Assembly: GCA_029938595.1 (NCBI GenBank)
Contig: JAOZUP010000250.1
Location: forward strand, 1-6,287
DNA from: Thermoanaerobaculales bacterium
Lineage (GTDB): Bacteria; Acidobacteriota; Thermoanaerobaculia; Thermoanaerobaculales; Sulfomarinibacteraceae
Direction: 5' to 3'
Length of the DNA stretch: 6,287 nucleotides
Below the pieces are notes generated by a model. The model was not told where the DNA came from. It did no database searches and saw nothing but the letters and a program-made list of their open reading frames with translations. Positions 1 through 4,036 of the stretch are shown piece after piece (position 1 is the stretch's first letter; each line of letters opens with the position of its first letter). The translations under genes and the position numbers were made by a program.

Positions 1-581
1 TCGGCACGGAGATCACGGCGCTGTCTGGTGGCAAGCTGCGGCAGTTGCGTCGGCGGGTAGCGATGATCTTCCAGCAGTTCAACCTTGTTCGGCGGCAGAC
101 AGTGCTCACCAACGTGCTGTCAGGCGCTCTCGGTCGCACCAGCCTGCTGCCGAGCCTGCTGATGTCGTTCCCACAGGGAGAACGGGAGCGCGCACAGGCC
201 AGCCTCGACAGAGTGGGGCTGGGCGACCGTGGCGGTAGCCGAGCCGACGCGCTCTCCGGCGGGCAGCAACAGCGGGTGGCGGTGGCTCGGGCCCTGATGC
301 AGGAGCCGCAGTTGATCCTCGCCGACGAGCCGGTTGCCTCGCTCGACCCGGCGCTGCGCCATTCGGTCATGCGCCACATCGAGGCCCTCAACCGGGATGA
401 GGGTATGACCGTGATCTGCTCCCTGCACGACATCGATCTGGTCGAGCGCTACGCCACCCGGATGGTGGCCCTGCGTGACGGCCGGTTGGCGTGGGAGGGA
501 CGTGCCGACGATTTCGACCGCGACACCTTCCGCGAGATCTACGGTGAGGACGCCGAGCCGGCCTCGAACTCGGGGTTCTGA
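1..581 (+). CDS. phnC: Phosphonate-type ABC transporter ATP-binding protein, 5' truncated
   Basis: This is the ATPase subunit of an importer of the phosphonate/phosphite class; it hydrolyses ATP on the cytoplasmic side to drive uptake through the PhnE-like permease encoded next. The reading frame is open from the window edge (first full codon at position 3), giving 192 visible residues. The Walker A loop and roughly 60-80 N-terminal residues are therefore outside. Visible motifs in order are the Q-loop (MIFQQFNLV), the ABC signature (LSGGQQQRVAVARAL), Walker B (LILADEP) with D-loop SLD, and the switch histidine in SLHD. The FQQFNLV and LADEPVASLDP wording is typical of PhnC proteins rather than other ABC ATPases. 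The TGA stop overlaps the permease ATG in TGATG, which suggests translational coupling. The exact substrate cannot be read from the ATPase. Family call is firm; the PhnC label is inferred from motif style and the PhnE partner. Confidence 0.9.
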   Translation, partial: GTEITALSGGKLRQLRRRVAMIFQQFNLVRRQTVLTNVLSGALGRTSLLPSLLMSFPQGERERAQASLDRVGLGDRGGSRADALSGGQQQRVAVARALMQEPQLILADEPVASLDPALRHSVMRHIEALNRDEGMTVICSLHDIDLVERYATRMVALRDGRLAWEGRADDFDRDTFREIYGEDAEPASNSGF

Positions 582-1675
582 TGGGGGACGGACGCCATCT
601 ATCGCCCCGACAGGCCGCCTGGCGCGAGAATATCGACCGCGCGCAAGGCGTCGCCCTCGACGCTACCTTGATCACCATGGCGATGCTGATGGCGGAGCTG
701 GTGGTGGTCGCCTTCTCAGGCCGCCGCGGGCCGACAGGCCTCCTCCTCAGCGCCGAGAAGATCCTCGACCTCCTCCACTACGGGTGGGCGGCGGCTGGAG
801 GCCTGGTTCTGGCGCTGATCTGGAATCTCTTCTACCGCCGGCTGGGGGCGTCGCCGGGACGGGCCCTCGTGCTGGGGGTGCCGGAGTGGGAGCGCGATCT
901 CGAATGGACCCACACTCTGCGCGGGTGGTTCGTCGCGGTCTTCATCGAGCTCACCTTCTTCGCCGGCTGGCTGATCACCGAGCTGGACCTGCTGGCGCTC
1001 TTCACCAAGTTCACCAAGGCCACCGACATCGTGCGCGGTCTCATGCACCCCTCGAGCAGCGTGCTCCACGAGGGGCTGGTGCTGTTGGTGCAGACGATCT
1101 TCCTTGCCTTCATGGCCACCGCTTTCGCCATCCCGGTTGCCTTCGTCCTGGCATTCCCCTCGGCCCGTAATCTGACCCGGGGTTCGGCGATCTCGCGCTT
1201 CGCCTACACCGTGTCGCGGACGCTGATGAACTTCGTGCGCGCCGTCGAGCCGCTGGTGTGGGCGCTGATCTTCATCACCTGGGTGGGCATCGGTCCATTC
1301 GCCGGCGTGCTCGCCCTGTGGGTGCACTCGGTGGCGGCGCTGACCAAGCTCTACTCCGAGCAGATCGAGTCCATCGACACCGGCCCCATGGACGCCATCA
1401 CCGCCACCGGCGCCTCCACCCTGCAGGTGCTTCGCTACGGCGTCGTGCCGCAGGTCATCCCGCCCTTCCTGTCGTTTACGATCTACCGCTGGGACATCAA
1501 CGTCCGCATGTCGACCATCATCGGCTTCGTCGGCGGTGGGGGCATCGGCTACATCCTCCAGCCGCGGGTTGATCTCGGGGAGTGGGGAGAGGTGGGGACG
1601 CTGGTCCTCCTGATCGCAGCCACCGTGTGGGTGATGGATATAATTTCCGCTAAAATTCGGGAGCGCTTTGTTTAG
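581..1675 (+). CDS. phnE: Phosphonate-type ABC transporter permease (PhnE-like) with N-terminal extension
   Basis: Inner-membrane channel subunit (364 aa) of the importer energised by the upstream ATPase. The C-terminal half, about residues 163-364, is a MetI-like permease domain. It has hydrophobic segments near 163-192, 222-250 and 340-356, and the cytoplasmic EAA loop (ATGASTLQVLRYGVVPQ, about 275-291) that docks on the ATPase. The segments YRWDINVR and GFVGGGGIG are characteristic of PhnE. Typical PhnE proteins are about 260-280 aa; here there are roughly 90 extra N-terminal residues with two more hydrophobic stretches (about 27-46 and 61-85), followed by another at 115-134. The ATG at 581 overlaps the preceding stop, and a GGGG tract just upstream may serve as ribosome binding site. 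The last dozen codons are strikingly AT-rich compared with the rest, and the TAG stop overlaps the first two bases of a palindromic repeat. It could belong to a two-permease system whose other subunit lies elsewhere. No further gene follows on this strand before the convergent gene, so it ends the operon. Confidence 0.88.
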   Translation: MGDGRHLSPRQAAWRENIDRAQGVALDATLITMAMLMAELVVVAFSGRRGPTGLLLSAEKILDLLHYGWAAAGGLVLALIWNLFYRRLGASPGRALVLGVPEWERDLEWTHTLRGWFVAVFIELTFFAGWLITELDLLALFTKFTKATDIVRGLMHPSSSVLHEGLVLLVQTIFLAFMATAFAIPVAFVLAFPSARNLTRGSAISRFAYTVSRTLMNFVRAVEPLVWALIFITWVGIGPFAGVLALWVHSVAALTKLYSEQIESIDTGPMDAITATGASTLQVLRYGVVPQVIPPFLSFTIYRWDINVRMSTIIGFVGGGGIGYILQPRVDLGEWGEVGTLVLLIAATVWVMDIISAKIRERFV

Positions 1676-1735
1676 CAATTCTCGGCCGTGGAGCCGCCGG
1701 CCTTACGGCCGTCGACTCCCCGGCCGAGTATTGCT
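1674..1735 (+). repeat. Palindromic repeat, copy A (REP-like)
   Basis: A 62-bp imperfect palindrome with ends AGCAATTC and GTATTGCT. Folding it about its centre gives a long outer stem, a T·C mismatch at positions 16/47, a four-pair stem GGAG/CTCC, a C·A mismatch at 21/42, and an inner stem CGGCC/GGCCG with a short loop. Both mismatches recur in the other two copies (1765-1825 and 2841-2901). Relative to copy B, five stem pairs differ in a compensated way, including T-A for G-C at 9/54 and G-C for C-G at 18/45. Its first two bases are the last two of the permease TAG stop. It may end or stabilise the permease transcript, but no T-run follows the stem directly, so it is not a classical intrinsic terminator. 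Repeat and fold are read from sequence; function is unknown. Confidence 0.85.
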
Positions 1736-1764
1736 GTTAAAGAGAGTTTTCTTATTCTAATTTT

Positions 1765-1825
1765 AGCCATTCGGGGTTGGGCAGTGGGCGGGCGTAGCCC
1801 GCACGCTGCACGACCGCGAATTGCT
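1765..1825 (-). repeat. Palindromic repeat, copy C (REP-like), inverted relative to copy A
   Basis: A 61-bp copy of the same palindrome, read on the minus strand from AGCAATTCGCGGTCG to CCCGAATGGCT. It matches copy B (2841-2901) at 52 of 61 positions by manual alignment. Six of the nine differences fall in paired positions that change together (12/50, 24/38, 28/34), so the stem is kept or improved. The conserved T·C (16/46) and C·A (21/41) mismatches are present. The outer stem has three extra mismatches and looks more worn than copy B. It lies 29 bp from copy A in opposite orientation, so A and C together form an inverted pair between two convergent genes. It follows the stop codon of the minus-strand gene at 1834 by 8 bases. 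Confidence 0.82.
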
Positions 1826-1836
1826 ACGAATTGCTA
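1817..1836 (-). repeat. Tandem 10-bp direct repeat at repeat/stop-codon junction
   Basis: On the minus strand the decamer TAGCAATTCG occurs twice without a gap. The first unit supplies the TAG stop of the outer-membrane protein gene; the second overlaps the start of palindrome copy C. This could be a slippage duplication of the palindrome end, or the trace of an insertion that duplicated its target. The repeat is exact; its origin is inference. Confidence 0.8.
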
Positions 1837-2721
1837 GAAGTCGTAATACCAACCAATCCCGAGCCAGCTCTCCTTCTCCCACAGGAACTGGCCCATGACC
1901 GAGCGTCCGGTGCCGAACTCGACGGCTAGACGGTGCACCGCGCTTCGGTTTCCCACGGGGATCCAGTAGCCCGCCTGGGCCGTGAATCGGGTGCTCCAGT
2001 CGGTTTCCTCGTAGGTCCGGATATCGATCGCCGCGAACCGCGAAGCACTTCCATTCAAGTACTTCTGCTTGCTGATGTACTGCAGGCCGGCTTCCATCCG
2101 GCTGGTGATCGAACCGGCGATACCGTTGCCGACGCCGAGTTCGGCGTAGGTCGTCCAGCGTGGTCGGAAGCGCCAACTCACACCGAGCGCCGCCTCCTCG
2201 CGGGTGTAGTGGATCCGCTTGCGGCCGGTCCTCTCCGAGTACTCGTCGCCGATGTGCGAGGAGTTGTGCTGGCTACCGAAGCGGAAGCCGAGGTCCGGGG
2301 TGAGCATCCAGCTTAAATAGAGTCCGTAGAAACCGTCCCAGCCGGTGTTGTCCCAGCTGTACTCGATATCGAATTGGGCGGCGAGGCCGCCCTCGAAGCT
2401 CAGCTGCCATCCGATGTCGGGCTCGCCCTCAGGGTGCCAGCGACGGATGCCGAAGCTGCCGCCGACACGGAGCCCGAAGCGTGCGGCGCCGGTCTCTGGA
2501 ATCTCCGTGTCCGCAAGCCACTGGATGGTGAGGGCGTTCTGCGGCCGGATGGGATCCGCGATGTAGCGGGGATAGAAGTCAGCCGTTGGAAACCAAACGC
2601 TGACTTTTTTCTTCTTTTCGGAGGTATCGGTGGAATCCTCGTCGGCTGCATTTGCCGGCGGCACCGAAAAAAGGGAGGAGAGGAGAAGGACTGCCGACCC
2701 GATATACAACGAACGCCACAT
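1834..2721 (-). CDS. Secreted beta-rich protein, probable DUF1207-like outer-membrane protein
   Basis: A 295-residue exported protein of unknown function. Residues 1-25 form a Sec signal peptide: short basic start, hydrophobic core VLLLSSLF, and likely cleavage after PPANA. A short charged stretch with KKKK follows, then FPTADFYPRYIADPIRP (about 44-60). The rest alternates short polar and aromatic strands, as in outer-membrane barrels, and the protein ends in WYYDF with the terminal phenylalanine typical of barrels assembled by the BAM machinery. The DPxxP segment, the SSHIGDEY motif (154-161), TYEETDWS (about 237-243) and GQF (277-279) resemble DUF1207 proteins as I remember that family; this needs a profile search. 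The ATG at 2719-2721 is followed at once by a good signal peptide, but there is no clear Shine-Dalgarno sequence in front of it. About 120 bp of leader separates it from palindrome copy B. Barrel nature is well supported; the family name is tentative. Confidence 0.75.
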   Translation of the reverse strand: MWRSLYIGSAVLLLSSLFSVPPANAADEDSTDTSEKKKKVSVWFPTADFYPRYIADPIRPQNALTIQWLADTEIPETGAARFGLRVGGSFGIRRWHPEGEPDIGWQLSFEGGLAAQFDIEYSWDNTGWDGFYGLYLSWMLTPDLGFRFGSQHNSSHIGDEYSERTGRKRIHYTREEAALGVSWRFRPRWTTYAELGVGNGIAGSITSRMEAGLQYISKQKYLNGSASRFAAIDIRTYEETDWSTRFTAQAGYWIPVGNRSAVHRLAVEFGTGRSVMGQFLWEKESWLGIGWYYDF

Positions 2722-2840
2722 AGCACGGAAGTGTAGCGTAGCTTTCTGGTTTTGAACCCGTTTGTGATCCTCACGGAATCGATGGCACTCGTAAGGAACT
2801 TCTGAATTGCCTGGGAGCGGAACCGTCCTGAAACCCTAAC

Positions 2841-2901
2841 AGCAATTCGCGCTCGTGCAGCGTTCGGCCTACGGCCGTCCACTGCCCGAGCGCGAATTGC
2901 T
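2841..2901 (+). repeat. Palindromic repeat, copy B (best preserved REP-like copy)
   Basis: A 61-bp near-perfect palindrome with ends AGCAATTCGCGCTCG and CGAGCGCGAATTGCT. The outer stem is 15 consecutive base pairs. It is followed by a T·C mismatch (16/46), a four-pair stem GCAG/CTGC, a C·A mismatch (21/41), one G-C pair, two mismatches, and a five-pair inner stem CGGCC/GGCCG with loop TAC. The mismatched positions match those in copies A and C. It lies 4 bases past the TAA stop of the minus-strand DUF1684 gene, between that gene and the outer-membrane protein gene. Relative to the gene it follows, its orientation is opposite to that of copies A and C. A transcript from the DUF1684 gene would form a very stable hairpin here, which could protect the 3' end or reduce read-through. 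Confidence 0.88.
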
Positions 2902-2905
2902 TTGC

Positions 2906-3835
2906 TTAATGCGCCTCGCCCGAGTACATCTCCCCGGCATCGATGGATGTTTGGAGCCAGTTCTGTGGTGGCGGCAGCGGGCAGGTGGCATAGGGGGTGA
3001 AGGCGCAGGGCGGGTTGTAGGCGAGGTTGAAGTCGAGCACGGTCGTGCCGTCCACCCCGGTCGCTTCCGCAGACAAGAAGCGGCCGGCGCCGTAGGTCGT
3101 CACCGCGCTCGTGCCGTCGCGGAAGATCAGGAAGTACCCGTCGTCATCCGGGCTGCTCTGATAGGGCTCCAGAGTGTGCTCGGTCCCATCGATCGTGAAG
3201 TGAAGCAACCCCGGGGCGAGCATCACGGTGTCCTTGCCGAGAACGGTGGGGATCGCAACCTCGCGCGGCTCGTCGTAGGGCTCCAGTCGTGCCTCGACGC
3301 GATTGGCCGAATCGATCGGGAAGTGCTTGATGCCCTCGAACGCGAGGCGGGATGGCGCTTCGGGATCCTTCACCCGTGCCGCCAATCGTCCCTCGCGGTC
3401 GATGATGTAGAACTGGATGCGGCCCGCGGTGATGATGTCGGCTTTGCCCGCCGCGTCCGTTTTCAACATAGCTTTGGTGAGTGGTTCGCCGTTGATCTGG
3501 ACCCCGGCGCCCTCCTCTGAAAAAACGACCACCGCGCCGTCCGGACCGAGGATCAAGAGACCGGCGATGTCGGGTACGCTCGGATCCGGCAGCACCACCG
3601 CGCCGTCGTCGGCCGAACCGAAGCGGTTCTCACCTGGCTCGAGCCAATACAGTCCGGTCAGACTGAGCCAGCCGTCGTCGGCGGTGAGCCGGGTGAGTCG
3701 AGCGTTGCGCCACTCCTCGACCTCGGCCGCATAGGCCGGGTCGATGGGCATGGGCGCCTCGGTGCAGGCCGCGGCAGTGAGCAGAATCATGGCCGCAACC
3801 GCGCGGCGACTGACGAAAGGGATACGCTTGATCAT
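2906..3835 (-). CDS. DUF1684 family lipoprotein
   Basis: A 309-residue exported protein matching the DUF1684 family, whose function is not established. The N terminus (MIKRIPFVSRRAVAAMILL) is a basic then hydrophobic signal sequence ending in TAAAC. Cys24 is the probable lipidation site, although Ala at -3 is a weaker lipobox than the usual Leu. Family landmarks in order are DGWLSLTGLYWLEPGENRFG (54-73), VQINGEPL (112-119), VKDPEAPSR (155-163), the IPTVLG segment (195-200), FLIFRDGTS (235-243), TYGAGRFL (247-254), and the highly characteristic YNPPCAFTPYATCPLPPP (273-290) near the end. Length is normal for the family and the gene looks intact. The ATG at 3833-3835 gives the best signal peptide. 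A GGAGAG lies about 20 bases upstream, too far to be a standard ribosome binding site, and no better start is seen. It is divergent from the kinase gene. Residues about 66-120 have a loosely FHA-like pattern but lack obvious phosphopeptide-binding residues. Confidence 0.85.
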   Translation of the reverse strand: MIKRIPFVSRRAVAAMILLTAAACTEAPMPIDPAYAAEVEEWRNARLTRLTADDGWLSLTGLYWLEPGENRFGSADDGAVVLPDPSVPDIAGLLILGPDGAVVVFSEEGAGVQINGEPLTKAMLKTDAAGKADIITAGRIQFYIIDREGRLAARVKDPEAPSRLAFEGIKHFPIDSANRVEARLEPYDEPREVAIPTVLGKDTVMLAPGLLHFTIDGTEHTLEPYQSSPDDDGYFLIFRDGTSAVTTYGAGRFLSAEATGVDGTTVLDFNLAYNPPCAFTPYATCPLPPPQNWLQTSIDAGEMYSGEAH

Positions 3836-3866
3836 CGGCGTGTTGTATCACAATCTCTCCCTGCCC

Positions 3867-3953
3867 GGAATCGCTATCGCAATCGCTATCGGTATCGAAA
3901 ACCTCAACCGTCGAAGTTTTCATCGATAGCGATAGCGATAGCGATCCCGATCG
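3867..3953. repeat. Inverted repeat made of GATAGC-like hexamers
   Basis: The right arm (3916-3953) begins GTTTTCATC and continues with three perfect GATAGC units at 3925-3942, then GATCCC and GAT. The left arm (3867-3903), read on the minus strand, begins GGTTTTC and continues GATACC, GATAGC, GATTGC, GATAGC, GATTCC. The arms pair over roughly 30 bases with a loop of about 12 bases (CTCAACCGTCGA) and a 3-base offset near the loop. Degenerate hexamer tracts on both sides of a hairpin suggest a simple repeat that has expanded and inverted. It could be a binding-site cluster, a structured leader or a neutral repeat; the sequence does not decide. Confidence 0.8.
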
Positions 3954-4015
3954 GTATTTCTGTCTTCATGCGGAATGACCATCACCCATTCTCAGTTCCT
4001 GTACTATGAGATCTC

Positions 4016-4028
4016 ATCTCGAAGAGAT
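4016..4028 (+). promoter_or_regulatory. Small hairpin over the kinase ribosome-binding region
   Basis: ATCTC-GAA-GAGAT can fold into a five-pair hairpin just before the kinase ATG at 4037. The GAAGAGA stretch in its right arm is the best Shine-Dalgarno candidate (about 9-11 bases spacing), so the hairpin would cover it. The palindrome GAGATCTC at 4008-4015 lies alongside and offers alternative pairings. A regulatory role is speculative. Confidence 0.25.
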
Positions 4029-4036
4029 CGAGCGGA

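Larger units (their letters stand above)
3836..4036. promoter_or_regulatory. Divergent intergenic region with presumed promoters for DUF1684 and kinase genes
   Basis: About 200 bp between the starts of two divergent genes, so both promoters should lie here. The middle is occupied by a GATAGC-based inverted repeat (3867-3953). On the kinase side, TACTAT at 4002-4007 is a weak -10 candidate (4 of 6 matches) without a convincing -35. On the DUF1684 side I see no clear promoter. An in-frame TGA at 4007-4009 bounds the kinase reading frame. The role is inferred from gene arrangement only. Confidence 0.4.

Noticed and set aside
475..1170. Plus-strand open frame of 231 codons across the ATPase/permease junction
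   Set aside because: Arg/Pro-rich translation in another frame of two well-supported genes; no independent evidence.
1639..1644. Perfect TATAAT -10 box near the end of the permease gene
   Set aside because: No -35 box at proper spacing, it lies inside a coding region and would only read into a convergent gene; more likely a by-product of local AT-richness.
716..1678. Long minus-strand open frame of 320 codons opposite the permease gene
   Set aside because: Its translation is Gly/His/Asp/Arg-rich with no recognisable domain, as expected for the antisense of a GC-rich gene; the plus-strand frame has clear PhnE motifs.
1674..1760. Classical intrinsic terminator after the permease gene
   Set aside because: The hairpin is strong but is followed by GTTAAAGAGAG before the first T-run, so the stem is not directly joined to a U-tract.
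2804..2810. Lone GAATTGC that could be a decayed fourth palindrome end
   Set aside because: Flanking bases show no pairing arm or internal repeat similarity; a 7-mer match is expected by chance.
1674..2901. Integron attC sites, since they too are imperfect palindromes just past stop codons with conserved unpaired bases
   Set aside because: No clear GTTRRRY / RYYYAAC core at the ends (GTTAAAG after copy A and GTTAGGG outward from copy B miss the last base, and copy C has none). The copies are not all in the same orientation and no integrase is visible. Kept only as an analogy.
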